This document shows, one piece after another, positions 36,324-48,130 of a DNA stretch of 64,000 bases. A program made the position numbers and the translations under genes. Within the stretch, counting starts at the first letter, position 1. Each line of letters opens with the position of its first letter. The DNA comes from Parus major (lineage: Eukaryota; Chordata; Aves; Passeriformes; Paridae), in contig NC_031768.1 of NCBI RefSeq assembly GCF_001522545.3, positions 100,042,214 to 100,106,213 of the forward strand, in the 5' to 3' direction. The notes under the pieces are model-generated. The model was given only the letters and a program-made list of their open reading frames with translations. It was not told the DNA's origin and did no database searches.

Positions 36324-39300
36324 CTTTTAAAGCCAAAATAAGAAGTGTTTATAATCCTTCTAATTTTTGAAGAAAAATTGCAATCTTTCAGATACCTTCA
36401 CAACTGTGTGTTGCACGAGGTGATGCTGGCCCATCATATACAGTGAGAGCTTAACACAGTTGTGATGCTTCTCTCATTTTGTCAAAACTTGACTGCAAAA
36501 TAGAACTGTAGAAAATAAATGAAAAAATAAAAAATTGTAGAATGAAAACTATGTTTGTTGACAAAGGTCTTTTTGGAGAAGATGAGGAGATTATAAAAAA
36601 GATGAAACTCGAAGACTAGACCTATCTATTAGTTTTTGTGTTTGTGTTCTCTGTCTCAAAGAATAAAAAGTACAGTGAGAAAAGCTGGGGAGGAGGGAAG
36701 AGGTTGACATATGAAAAGGAAAGAAAGCATTAAGTTTCATGACTCCCTCAATGTCTGTTAAAAATACTTCAAGCAAAGTGTGACTATCTCTGAAGGGAAT
36801 TTTAGCTACTACTGGCAGTGAATTTTTGAAAAGAATCTTCTTACTTTCCCTGTGGAACCATATCTGAATTTAATCGCTCTGGTAAGCAATTGGTTTCTTT
36901 TATGGGCTTTAATTCAGTATGCTTTATGGATCCAGACCTTTCTTCCTCATGTGAGATTTGGCTGGATGAGATGAGAGGAATTAGGTCCTAAAATACCATG
37001 ATGCTCAGTTTAAGGGGATTCTAAATCATGCAATAAAAGCATTTAGAGGCTCATGGTCTCCATGCCATGCATATGTAATTCCCGTAGATATTAATGGAAA
37101 TTCTTACCAGTACTTTCAAGGTCAGGTTTGAATTAAATGCTGAATCACAACCCTCAGAGTGTCTTTGAACTTCAGTGGTATCTCTCTGACTTAAACCAGT
37201 TGTTGGTAGCTTTTACCTGTGAAGCACAGAAAGTGTAAATTACAAGGGTTGAGTTAGGTTTCACGTAGATTTTTTTCCTTAGGCAGCAGCCCTAAGCAGT
37301 AGTCACTGCTATGTATAGGAAAGTGAGAGGCACTTATGACCATTCCAAGGATACCCCTCTTTTACTAAACTCTTGGAGCTTCTAGACAGCCTGTCTTTAT
37401 GTAAGGTAAGCTAATGAATGTGCTTAATTTCTGGGACTGAATTCAGTGCTCAGCTAGATGAACAGTAAAAATTCAATGGTTATAAGTATTGTGCTTGTGA
37501 AAATGACAAAAATCCAGGAGCTGCTGCAGTAAAAGCATTCATCTATGACTTTTATCATGTAAGTTTTAGGGAAGAAACGTGGAGAGTTGTCAAGACCAAT
37601 GCTATCAACCAAAATTGTTGCAGTGGTTTAGATTTTTCCCAGGTTTCTAGGATAACAAAGCAATGTGGGATACCTGCAGTTGTTTACATTCACTCTGAAC
37701 TTATTTATGCCACCTAAATACATTTCTGAAATGTGTTGCTTACTGAAGACTGACAGTACCTAGTATATCCATACAGCTAAAAGCAGCTTTTATTAGATAA
37801 GAAAAATCTATTGTGCTGTTTGTTAAAACTGTTGTTTGCCTTGGGCTCCTGAGATTAGTACCACAATTCATAATGTAATTCAGAGAATACACTTTTGCAT
37901 TCAAATAATTTTGGTTAGTAGTACAGAATTGAAAGCCGAGTAATTTTTGGTGTCAATACTTCAATTTGACACTGACATTTCTGGAAAAAGTCATGAGTGT
38001 TGCCATTCCCCCAACCTTCCAGCAAAAATAAATCCTAACAGACTGAAAACTGCATTTTATAGTTTATTTCCATATTTTTTAATCGTACTTCAGCAGTTTG
38101 ACTGAAATAATTTACTTTGAAAATAAAATGAGCACCTCCCAGTGTGCAGTTTGGAAAACTAGGCACAACATTGTGATTAGTTGTATGCATAGCTTATCAT
38201 AACACAGGGCTGGAAGGTAAACCTGTAGCACTAAAAACAGTTTTTCAGTATCTAGTAAATTTTAAAAGAAATTAAGACTCTTCAAATGCCATTGAAATAA
38301 ATGAGCAATAATGCGCAATTATGAAAAAGACAGTTGGAAAAATAATAAAATACATAAACCTCATCTTCCTTACCCCCTACACTCTAGAATCTTCACATTT
38401 ATTGTCAAATTAATTCTAAAGAAAAGTTCAAGCATGGGATGGGATGGGATGAGGAAAAATGTTTGACTTCTCAGGAAATATCCAATTATATGTTCTGCTG
38501 CTGAAGGGCATGATGCTGAAGACTGTAGAGATAGTACGACCATTAAAGTTATTGAGAAGGTTGTCTGTGCAAGATTAGGAGAAATCTGCATCTTGATTTT
38601 TAAATCCTGTCTGCTGGAGTGAAGCCACTGCCAACAGTAACAGCATAAAATTGGCACCCAAAAGTGTCCCTTGAGGAACAATCTGATCTCAATTTAATTA
38701 TTGAAAGTTTACAGTGTTTCACACTTCAGGTCTATAATCAAGTATTGGAGCAGGAAGTGTTTGGCTTGCACTTCCCTGTTACCCACATAGAGCCTGAATA
38801 TGGTTCAGGTTTTGTACAGAGCAGGGGGGATTACTTGTGTTAGCAGTTTAAAATGCTGGTAAGCAAGTCTAGCCCTTGCATTCCTTTACAGAATAGTGAA
38901 GCTTGTTTGAAAATATCTTGTGTTAATGATTTGCATTCAGTGTAGGTGACACAGATCACATCAGTTAGTATTGGATAAAAGCTTGAAACACTACAGATTC
39001 TGTATGAACGTGTAGAATATGCTTTTACATATTTAAGCACTTACTCTGTATGTCAAAGTCAGATGCTTGCATAGCTTTTGTGCTGGGCACAAATTTTAAA
39101 GCCTTAATTATATACAGTGAACCTTGGCATAAATTTTTTTTGTGGTTCTGCCTTTGTACAAGAGCTGTTGAGTCCTGAAAATTCTGAGCCACCCAAACAT
39201 TCTTCTGAGGTGGATAAATACAGAGGGGGCAGGATGAATTAAATGAGACAGTGCTTCAAATGTCAGCTGAAGAAAGCATTGCATAAACCTTTTGGTTTGT

Positions 39301-40324
39301 AATGTTATTGTGACAGCCTGGGGAAAGTGTTTATGTACCAGATCTTTCCTGGTGTTAGGGGTTCTGTGTATGGGTGTCAGACTGCAAACTGCATTTTGAC
39401 AGTGCAGTTTGTTTTCTGCTACGTCTGACTTCTGTTTTCATACTGAGCTAAACTTAAAGGAGGTGTCAGAACAAAATCTTGTACCTGGAATAGAGCTAAC
39501 GATAGAGGATAGTCTAATTTTAACTGTCTATTCAAAAGAAATATCCTTTGGAGAAAAATATGGGTATTGCCCTTTCTGGTTTCTGCATAGGTAATATTTC
39601 AGGCCTGAACTTGAAAATCAAGCAGTGTATCACCAGGCAAGAAGCTGTGATCTCTCTTGTCTACAAAATTTCCTGAATTTTGACAGGTCAACTTGAAAGA
39701 TTCATGGCCATTTTTTAAAAGGAAAAAAAGATGTGATTAGGTTTGGATTCTATCTTTATCATACTTTGCATAATGTAGGAAACAGTTGCACTGGGCATTA
39801 CTGACAGGTATCAGCTGGTGCTAGTGGTCAGAATACATTGCTTAATCACTGGAGACCTGCTGCTGAGCACTGGTGAACAGAAACTTGTGACACTTCTTTT
39901 GATACCCTTTTAATCCTCTTCATTTTTGTGCCTACAAAGACTACCTAAATTCTCTTATTAGAAGATAGTTCCAGTGCTTCATAGAGTGACCTTTGCCTGG
40001 GGCCCAGGGCTCTGACTTACATGGCTTGCACTGGATGATCAGAATTGGTGTGTAAACAGAGGCAGGGAAATATATTTTTATTTTTTCAGTTTTTTGACAT
40101 GAATTTATTTTAGGATTTGCTGCCAATTTCCGTGCTTATTTGCTTTCATTGATGCATATTTATAAAATGTTTTGAAGAGAGATATTTGGACGGTTATGTG
40201 TCCAAGAAGTGAAGGTGGTGTGGTTATGGAGACATTGTGCATCTTTTACAGGTGAGATCCTGTGTCTAGGAAGGCACCTGGGAATCAAAGACAGCAGAAC
40301 TTGCAATCTGTTAAGATCTTGTCT
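36324..40324. other. Gene-free intergenic stretch
   Basis: Four kilobases of AT-rich DNA without gene, LTR or CR1 recognised. It holds a short GGATG run at 38434-38450, a perfect small hairpin at 39385-39411 and POU-like ATGCATATGTAAT words near 37067. Confidence 0.55.
39385..39411. repeat. Small perfect hairpin
   Basis: CAAACTGCA and TGCAGTTTG are exact reverse complements around a nine-base loop. The stem is too short for a typical microRNA precursor. Confidence 0.5.
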
Positions 40325-40790
40325 CCTCAGGACAAGAGGGACAATTTCAATGGAGCTTACAGAGATGATGAAGGGACTGGAGCATCTCTTATGAGGAAAA
40401 GCTGAGGGAGCTGGGGCTGTTCAGCCTCGAGAGGAGATGACTGAGAGGGGACCTCATCAATGTCTGTCAGTGCCTGCAGGGAGGGATCAGAGGAAGGACC
40501 AGGCTCTGCTCAGTGGGGCCCAGCAATGGGACAAGAGGCCACAGGCAGAAAGAGATGCACAGGAAATTCCATCTGAACATGAGGAAGAACTTCTTTCCTG
40601 TACAGTGACAACACACCTGAATAGGTTGCCCAAAGTGCTTAAGGAATCTCCCTCTCTGGAGATCTTCCAGAACCATCTGGATGCAATCCTGTGACACGTG
40701 CTCTGGGATGACCCTGCTTGAGCAGGGAGGTGGGACCAGATGACCCACTGATGTCCCTTCCAACCTGACCCCATTCTGGGATTTTGTGAA
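40325..40790 (+). mobile_element. CR1 LINE 3' end, plus orientation
   Basis: Classic CR1 3' sequence in order: GGGACTGGAGCATCTCTTATGAGG, GAGGGAGCTGGGGCTGTTCAGCCT, GGGGACCTCATC, GGGACAAGAGGC, ACATGAGGAAGAACTTCTTTCC, GGTTGCCCAAAG and CCTTCCAACCTGACC, ending near CATTCTGGGATTTTGTG (the decayed octamer tail). The 5' part is missing, as in most CR1 copies. Open frames here are remnants or chance. It pairs with a minus-strand copy at 44951. Confidence 0.9.
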
Positions 40791-41802
40791 ACTGTTAATT
40801 TAAAGTTCTAGATCAGGCCTAGGTCATGAGATTTCTTTTTTAAATTTCAAGCACAAAGACACTATTTCTGTGTTCCTGAAAATTTCCAACTCCAGTGACA
40901 TACTAAAGGTGTAAGAGCAAGTAGTATTCTTTATAAAGGGCCAAACAAAAATTACTACCCATACATCTTTTTTATTCACTTCCACTATTTGGGCAGAATT
41001 CATCTAACACAACTTGCCTATGCTTAAAGAACAATCTAAACCCAGAATGAGTCACCTTCAGTTGAAAATATCCAGTCTCTTAGCCTCCACTGGTCCCACA
41101 GAGCCTACAGATTAGTCAGTCTGGAAACACACTTGAAAATACATCATGTAACTGAAATGTACCAGGCTCTTTTCTCCCAAGAAGGCAGCTCAGAAATACA
41201 TACTTTAAGCAAACTCACAACCTGCAGAGGACAGTTTTACTGCACTATAAATAAAAAACCATTGTGCTTAAAAATTAAGTACTCTCAATTTTTTGTACTT
41301 ATCCTTACTAATTTTAAGTCAGTCTTTGAAAACATATGGATGAGTGAACAGGCATATACCTACATATTATATACATGAAACATATGCTGTCATTCTTCAG
41401 CTGCTATAGCAATGACATGGGAAATGAATACAGCTTCTCTTAAATAAAAAAAAATAAAAAATAAACTTCACCCTCTAAGACAATTCTTGCCCCCTCAATA
41501 AATATACTTGCGTAACTAAAAGCCACTTTCTTGTCACAAGACTTGAAAATTCTGAAATATGTAGTTTGTTTCAGTCTGATATATGAGATCACTTAGCCTT
41601 AGGTATGTCTCCAAGACACCCTACTCTCAAACACAGTCGCTGATATTTGAAATGCACTCCTTAAATGAAATGCACAACAAAGGTTGTTGGAATTCATCCA
41701 CTCAAAGTAAACACATGCTTCTTGCATGACTGCTGAATACCACTGTTGATCAAAGACTAGGAATATATTAAAAACCAGTTCTGTTATGAAAATGTAAATA
41801 GG
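40791..41802. other. Intergenic spacer, nothing recognised
   Basis: AT-rich DNA between a CR1 copy and an LTR. No gene or further repeat was identified. Confidence 0.5.
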
Positions 41803-42452
41803 TGTCTTGGTTTTTAAGGACAGGTGTCTGCTAGGGAGGGCAGGAGCCTTCCTTGGAATGAAAATGTAGACCTCCCTCCGAATTATTATAATTCTGAAAT
41901 CAAGGGGCTCCCAGACAGAGATCTGGGGATAGGAATAACAGTTCTTTACCAGTGTGTATAACAAGGCACACAAACAACAATAACTACAGCATTAACAACA
42001 GAACAGAAGCAGGGACCCCGTGACAGCCTTCTCGGCCGAGACGGGAAGGGATGGAGGAGAGGCTTTGCTTCACAAACCCCTCGGGCAGTCAGTCCCGGTG
42101 CTCCTGCAGGGCTCTGAGGAACACTCAGCTGGAACAGCAGGGATGAGCTGAGATCCTGGGCTGGGGGATGAGGTGGATCAGCAGCTCCGCAGCGGTGGCT
42201 GGCACTGCCACACGTCCCGACAGGACAGGGGGTGAGGCCACCAACAAAGAGGGAAGAAGGAGAAGCAGCAGCTCCGTCTGGGTGATGGCGAATTCCCTTC
42301 TCTCCACAGCAAAAGCTCCCAGCAAGTGTTCTGCTCTGAAGCTGAAAAAACCAGCCAGCCCCCAGCTGCCCCTGCCCCCTCTTCTTCTTGCCCCCTTTCC
42401 CCTTGGACCTAACCAAACTCTGTGTTTCTCAAGCAACCACCAAGTACCATCA
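41803..42452 (-). mobile_element. Solo LTR, minus orientation
   Basis: A 650-base element. On the minus strand it starts TGATGGTACTTGG and ends AAAACCAAGACA, so it has TG...CA ends. Flanks AATAGG and ATCAGG match at 4 of 6 bases, a weak target duplication. The body is GC-rich with many retained CpGs (for example TCGGCCGAGACGGG near 42032), which suggests a fairly young insertion. The minus-strand end passes CTGTCTGGGAGCCCC, an ATTATAATAATT signal-like segment, then CTAGCAGACACCTGTCC. Long minus-strand frames of 103 and 156 codons inside it come from its base composition. No gag, pol or env sequence is attached. Confidence 0.75.
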
Positions 42453-42838
42453 ATCAGGTTTTCCTGAAATTAATGCATAAAAATTCCATAGGTGAGACAG
42501 AACAAAAGGAAGGACACTCAACCCACAAGAATAGGTTGATGCCTCTTTAGAGAAGTATTAAAGATCAATAAAAACATTAAGTAGAGAAAGAATTGTAATA
42601 TACATTGGTATAATTTGAGTTTTATTGTACACATATAAAATCAAGTATAAAAGCATGTTTTATGTAAAAAAAAACACAAGCAGCTTGAGATTGCAAATGC
42701 AGCTGCTGGAAAACCAGGAATTTGCAAGAGGATGACCCAGCAACTAAGATAACACCGAGAAGAGGTCGGTCCACCCAAGCAAGGTAAGCGCTCTAACGAC
42801 CCGGTGATTAAAGCCTGATTCCGACCTGATCTGATTCT

Positions 42839-42948
42839 CCAGGACCCTGCATCTCAATGTTGGTTTCCCAAAAAAAAAACTACACAGACTAAAAGAAAAA
42901 CTCACCAGGATTCTACATCTCAAAGCCTGCTTCCCGAAAAACCACTCA
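42839..42948 (+). repeat. Direct repeat in LTR U3 (66-base period)
   Basis: Copy one starts CCAGGACCCTGCATCTCAA and copy two CCAGGATTCTACATCTCAA. Both run into a TTCCC-AAAA stretch. Translated on the minus strand they give two similar FFGK--LRCR peptides, which shows the repeat clearly. Such U3 repeats act as enhancers in gamma-retroviruses; activity here is inferred. Confidence 0.7.
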
Positions 42949-43010
42949 AACTTCATGTCCTTCTCAGAAAACTCATTAGCAATAACTGCATAGCCTCAAG
43001 CTGAAGAAAC

Positions 43011-43017
43011 TATAAAA
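43011..43017 (+). promoter_or_regulatory. LTR TATA box
   Basis: TATAAAA followed by CTCAGCTCTCC, with the poly(A) signal about 145 bases later. This is the compact promoter-R layout of an LTR. Confidence 0.55.
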
Positions 43018-43148
43018 CTCAGCTCTCCAAAAGACAGTTTGTGAACTTGGGGCAATCAGTGCAACAGAGGCTGATTGAGAGTTCACCCAGCCTCGATCCC
43101 GGGCTTGACGCTGACAGTGATTGTGGTTGCTTCCAAAATTCAATTTTG

Positions 43149-43185
43149 CAAATTTTATCAATAAAACTGTTATTGATAAATTTTG
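43149..43185 (+). terminator. LTR poly(A) signal within an inverted repeat
   Basis: AATAAA at 43160-43165 overlaps the left arm of an inverted repeat. Arms 43149-43164 and 43170-43185 are 16 bases with one mismatch and a 5-base loop. In RNA the signal would sit mostly in the stem and partly in the loop, like the poly(A) hairpins of some retroviruses. Confidence 0.6.
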
Positions 43186-43200
43186 GCTGCATTTCATTTA

Positions 43201-44950
43201 TAACAAGAATGAAGCAATGTATTGGTCTAATATGAAAAAAAATAATGTAAATGATACCATGTCTTTACACATTATCTTAGAAAATTAGTTCTCAGTTTTT
43301 ATAATGTGCGTTTTTACTAATCCAAATTGCCAATTCCTGCCCAAACATAATTCCTGTCCAGAAATCACTTCTCCCATATAGTCGGAACAAAGATATTATG
43401 TTCTGGAAAAAAATGCCTTCCATTTTTTTAAATAACTTTTTTATACCTTTATTTAGCAGTCTATTTGAAGAAGTCTCCTCATCTTCCCCCCATTCCCCCA
43501 AATAATATGGCCAATCACATAGGTAACTCACTGGACAATGTTTCTGATCCAACTGTGGATCTAAGGCTTTTAAGAAGGATGTGCACTTGGTATTTATGTT
43601 TTCTCTAATGAATGAAGATATTTAGGATAGGTTTCGGAATCCCACCCTACAGAATTTTACCCTCATTCCCAAGGGTCACTGAACGCAGAAGGAGCCTCTG
43701 AGACATAACTTCAGCACCATAAAACACTTTTAATTCTTGAACATATTTAAAACATACCCTGAAGCTTATTATACATGGCTAAGTTTCTTATGCTGCCCTA
43801 AAAGGCCAGTCACAACCTGAGGTATAAACACTGAGATTCTTTCCCATTCCAAAATTTACAAAATTTGCCTTTAATGTTTAAAACCAGTCAGCAGTAAAGT
43901 TGCACACCCTACTCAGATCAAATTTAGAGCAGCATTTTTTCACTGCCATAACAGCTCCTCTTTGAACACTTCAGTACACATTAATAGCACAAAATTAGGT
44001 GACTGCTTAGCTACATCCACAAACAGATTTTTCAAACGGAATCTGAAAGGAAAAAACATCCTCCTTAAGAAGGTGGGGGGACGTGCATGGGACCAGCAGT
44101 CAGGAAAAACAAAGTCTGGCTTAGTCCTTCCAAGCCTTGTTAGTGATCCAGGTCATGCTAATCTGCCTAAATTTCCTCATTAGAAGCGCCAGGAATCTCA
44201 AATACAGCCTGCTTGTGGAGGATCAGCATGTGGCAAAAAGATCTGACAGGGATTAAATTGAAAAGCAATACTGAGAGCCCACAGTTTCATCACTATGAGC
44301 ATCTTAAAATAAATATGGCAACAACATTTACAGGCAAGGCAGATGACATAAGAGCTGCGTTATTTTATTAAAATGTCTCAATTTTTTTTTTATTTAAAGG
44401 TTATGTATGGCCTGCAATCTAAGATCATTTTACAGCAGTCAGGAGTGCACATTTCAATCACTCATTAGAACAACAGACTGCTTCTGTTGTTCAACACTGT
44501 GTCCCTTGACAGGCAGCTCCCCCAACTCTCTTACATAACAACCACAGATACTCTCACCTAACACTACCATGAAAGGGAACAATGACAGGAGACTGAAAAA
44601 AACAAGAAAATTCTTTTTTTCTTGCATGTATATCAAAGGACTGTATAATTTAGTACATTTGACGGCTGTGTCCCATTCCCCCAGGATTTCTATAACCAGA
44701 AAGCTCAGGATATTCAGTAATTTCTTCTACAGATTCCTTTCTAGTTTCACTTTAACATCTGTTGTTCTTCGCTGAAAATTAAGGGAGTAAGCATTTTAAG
44801 AGTGACATTTATTTAAAGAGAACAAGCAAGAAAAATGCTCAGAGCACAATGATTATACTCCTCCCCAAATTATGCAAGGAGACTTAGAAATGTATTTCCA
44901 GGATTACTACATTTCCATCAGAAATTTGTGTGTGATTAGTTTTTATCAGT
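43201..44950. other. Intergenic spacer, nothing recognised
   Basis: AT-rich DNA between the plus-strand LTR and the minus-strand CR1 copy. ORFs up to 86 codons are chance. No further repeat recognised. Confidence 0.5.
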
Positions 44951-45470
44951 CTCACAGAATCAATGTCAGGTTGGAAGGCACCACAGTGGATCATCTGGAC
45001 TTCCCTGCTCAAGCAGGGTCATCCTAGAGCACATGTCACAGGATTGTGTCCAGATGGTTCTGGAAGATCTCCAGTGAGGGGGATTCCACACCCTTTCTGA
45101 GCAATCTGTTCTAGTGCTCAGTTACTGCACAGGAAAGAAGTTCTTCCTCATGTTCAGATGGAATTTCCTGTGCATCTCTTTCTGCCTGTGGCCTCTTGTC
45201 CCATTGCTGGGCCCCACTGAGCAGAGCCTGGTCCTTCCGCTGATCCCTCCCTGCAGGCACTGACAGACATTGATGAGGTCCCCTCTCAGTCATCGCCTCT
45301 TGAGGCTGAACGGCCCCAGCTCCCTCAGCCTTTCCTCATAAGAGATGCTCCAGTCCCTTCATCATCTCTGTAAGCTCCACTGGAGCTGCTCCAGAAGCTC
45401 TGTGTCTCTCCTGTGCTGCATAGACCAGAATGGACACAGCGCTCCAGATGTCGGCTCCAAGGTGTTGAGT
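44951..45470 (-). mobile_element. CR1 LINE 3' end, minus orientation
   Basis: The reverse complement carries the CR1 order GCGCTGTGTCCATTCTGG, GCTCCAGTGGAGCTTACAGA, ACTGGAGCATCTCTTATGAGG, GGGACAAGAGGC, AACATGAGGAAGAACTTC, CTGGAGATCTTCCAGAACC and CCTTCCAACCTGACATTG, ending ATTCTGTGAG. It extends a little further 5' than the copy at 40325. By eye, about 250 bases match that copy with about five differences, while the last third is much more diverged. Confidence 0.9.
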
Positions 45471-46914
45471 AAATTTCAGACCTATTGTGTTTATGCTTTT
45501 TAAGACATGCAGTAAAAATTTCTAAGTGTTGCACTGGCACAGACACTGGAATGCTTAGAGACCTCGTTCTATAGAAATGCATTTATTTTTGTATTGCACA
45601 ATGGTTTCCCATTTTTCTTTTAAGACTTTTTCTTTACCTGGCTTTTTTTGCATGCATTTGGGAATTTTTTTGATTTTGTGATTTAGTAAAGTAGCTGGAA
45701 TAGTCCTGTCTCATGCATGCAATGTCACAGTGGTAATGCTGGCTATGAGTTTTACAGTCCTGAGTAGAAGTGACTGCCTCTTTAAGTTTGGAAATTACTA
45801 TAATGCTACAAAATGGAGCAAGTACTTTGCATCCAAGCCCCTCTTGCATTGAAGCAGGGCTACTATTCAGACTTTCCAATCAGAAGAGGACAGGTGAAAA
45901 TTCTCCTACCATCCTTAGCAGCCTTATACCAAGATCATTTGTGTTTCCTCAGTTTGTTTGAAATATTGGAGAGAAATGGAATTTGAAGGAAACAAGCCCA
46001 GTGCATATTGTCTCCAGGTTTTTTTGGGCTGTCACATTGGTTCCTGCACAACATTAGTTGTTTTCACTTACAGTGAAAGAAGGGCTACTTGGAATTGCAT
46101 TAGTGTCACAGTCTCTTGAAGTTTTCTGACAGAGCAAACCTCCTTTATAGCCACAGTTCAGGTATCTGGAACTCTGGAAGGCCTAGTCCTGTCTTTAAAT
46201 ATTTCAAATTTAAAAAGAAAATGTTTTGTTATGAGTAATATTGACAAAGTCATCAATGGCCTGTCAAAAACAAATGGAGGGCTTGATAGGAGTGACCTGT
46301 TTTCTGTGTTCTCAAATGGCATCAGTTTCCACTCTATAGTTAGAGATATGGTGTTATTTGTAAGAATGTATGTTTAGAAGTGAATTGTTGAATATCAAAT
46401 TGTTTCAAGTATTATTTTGTGATAGAGGGGTAGTTTTTACTGATGAGCAGTTGCATGGTTATTTAAATTCTGAATTGGTCACATAGATTTCACATTTCAT
46501 TGTTTCACTGTATGACTTGTTAATTTATGCTTATAGAATTTTTGACTAATTGCAAATACACTTTTTAAATTTTTTTTGTCTCAGTTTCTGAAGAACAGAG
46601 AGGTCTCTGAGAATTCTGAAAAAAAAAGGTGCTTTTTTTGTAGTATTCATATGGAGATACTTCCTGGATAATTTTCAAAAAGATAAATTTCATTGACTTA
46701 CCTCCCCCTAAATGAGATTTTTAAATTCAGTTTCCTGGTAATATAAGAAGCTCTGTTTCTTTCAGAAAAACTGGCTTCATCATTAGGTCCACCTATTCCA
46801 TGACATTCATCCTACTGATACAACGGCCTTTTTTTAATGCTAAACTATAAATTGATAAACAATTTGGAAGCTGGTACTTCTTGAACCTTTTCCTATATAG
46901 CACACCATAAATTA
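45471..46914. other. Intergenic, nothing recognised
   Basis: AT-rich DNA between two CR1 copies. No gene or other repeat identified. Confidence 0.5.
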
Positions 46915-47147
46915 AAAGACAAGAATTTCCACCTTAACGTGAGAAAGAACTGCTTCACATTGAGGGTAACAGAGCACTGGAAATGCTGCCCAGGTGGACA
47001 TGGACTCTCTCCCTCGGAAGACGTTCCAAACCCACCTGGGTGTGTTTTTGTGTCACCTGCACCAGGTGACCCTACTTTGGGCAGAGGCTGGACTGGATGA
47101 TCTCCAGAACTCCATCGCATCCCTATTTTGTGTGATTCTGTGTTCTG
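46915..47147 (+). mobile_element. CR1 LINE 3' end, plus orientation
   Basis: A short CR1 tail: GAATTTCCACCTTAACGTGAG, GAAAGAACTGCTTCAC, then GCTGCCCAGGTGGACATGGA, CTGGACTGGATGATCTCC and ATTCTGTGTTCTG, the octamer-like end. It is truncated at the 5' side. Retained CpGs suggest it is not among the oldest copies. Confidence 0.85.
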
Positions 47148-48000
47148 TTTTCAAATTTTAATGCAAAGGTGTCCATAACACATCTTCAGAGACACCAATA
47201 TAAATTACTTAAAACTGACAAGCTAGACACTCTACATCAGCAACAGCCATGAAGATATATGCTCTGTTTGGTCAATCAAAAGCACACACAAATCTGGTGG
47301 GAAAACTGAAAACTCATGTAATAGTGCCAAAAAGAACTTATTTATAATTAATAATAATTAACTATAATAATTAATTAACATTTAATTTATCATGTAGGAA
47401 ATATTTTGATAATATAACCAAAGTATTATATTCTAGTTATATGATAATATAAATATATAACTAATAAGAATTATTAACAAATAACTTGTTTATAATAAAT
47501 CAAACAGCAGGAAAAAATCAGGAGATCTTCATATGAGTAGATCAGAGCTACTAATGTAGCTTAAAACTAATGTAGGGGGAGGCTGTATATAAATTTGTGC
47601 TAGCAAAGAAATCTGAAGTAGAAGGATGCAGCTTCATGTTTGAGGGCAGATTCCTTAACTCTGGTATTGACATTCCCTGGGAACACCATCTCAGCAGGTG
47701 TTACCCAAGTTCTTCACTGTTGGCTGAAGAGGAATAGAACCATTCTTACAGTGCATTTGGTTTCTTTAATGAATCAAATTATAAAGTGCAGGAAAATATT
47801 AATTAAAATCATATAAGGACAGGTTAGAACTCACCAATGTTTTTGGAGAGTATTACACATCTAGAAAATGCTGAATTTCTACATATTACTGCTGTGATTT
47901 AAACCCAGTCAGCAAATAAGTACCACTGTTACTTGCTTCCAACACCTTCCTGACAGAATGGGGAGGAGAACTGGAATGGCAAAACCCGTGGCTTCAGAAC
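47148..48000. other. Intergenic, AT-rich
   Basis: No gene recognised. Positions 47338-47500 are nearly all A and T with repeated AATAATTAA-like words. Confidence 0.55.
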
Positions 48001-48002
48001 AG

Positions 48003-48130
48003 TTTAATAATTGAATTGTTATTAATATTATTATTAGTTGTTGTTGTAAAAATAGTAGTAATAGTAATACTGGTAATAGTAGCAAAAATAGTAACAACAA
48101 TAGTAAATAATAGCAATGAAAATGGAGATA
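48003..48130. repeat. Degenerate ATT/TAG trinucleotide-type repeat
   Basis: Runs such as ATTATTATTAG, AATAGTAGTAATAGTAAT and AACAACAATAGTAAATAATAG form a loose 3-base periodic tract. The minus-strand frames across it give false Leu/Thr/Ile-rich peptides. Confidence 0.75.

Larger units (their letters stand above)
42663..43196 (+). mobile_element. Solo LTR, plus orientation, with duplicated U3 segment
   Basis: A 534-base element from TGTAAAAAAA to GCATTTCA, bounded by TTTA at 42659-42662 and 43197-43200, as expected for a 4-base class I (gamma-like) target duplication. A TATAAAA box lies at 43011, about 150 bases before AATAAA at 43160-43165. Two imperfect copies of a 44-base segment occur with a 66-base period (42839 and 42905), like an enhancer repeat in U3. 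The exact left end is less secure than the TATA-to-poly(A) part. No internal retroviral genes follow. Confidence 0.65.

Noticed and set aside
37060..37090. POU/octamer-like words, a possible enhancer
   Set aside because: Single short motifs in AT-rich DNA are expected by chance, and conservation could not be tested.
39385..39411. Small hairpin considered as a microRNA precursor
   Set aside because: The stem has only nine pairs; a precursor needs a much longer imperfect stem.
40437..40694. An 85-codon frame whose first 55 or so residues recur at 45111-45293
   Set aside because: Both lie in the CR1 3' region outside its reverse transcriptase frame. The shared peptide reflects the shared repeat, not a gene family.
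41946..42416. A 156-codon minus-strand open frame, the longest in the window
   Set aside because: It lies inside the GC-rich solo LTR at 41803-42452. The predicted product has no domain and overlaps a 103-codon frame in another register.
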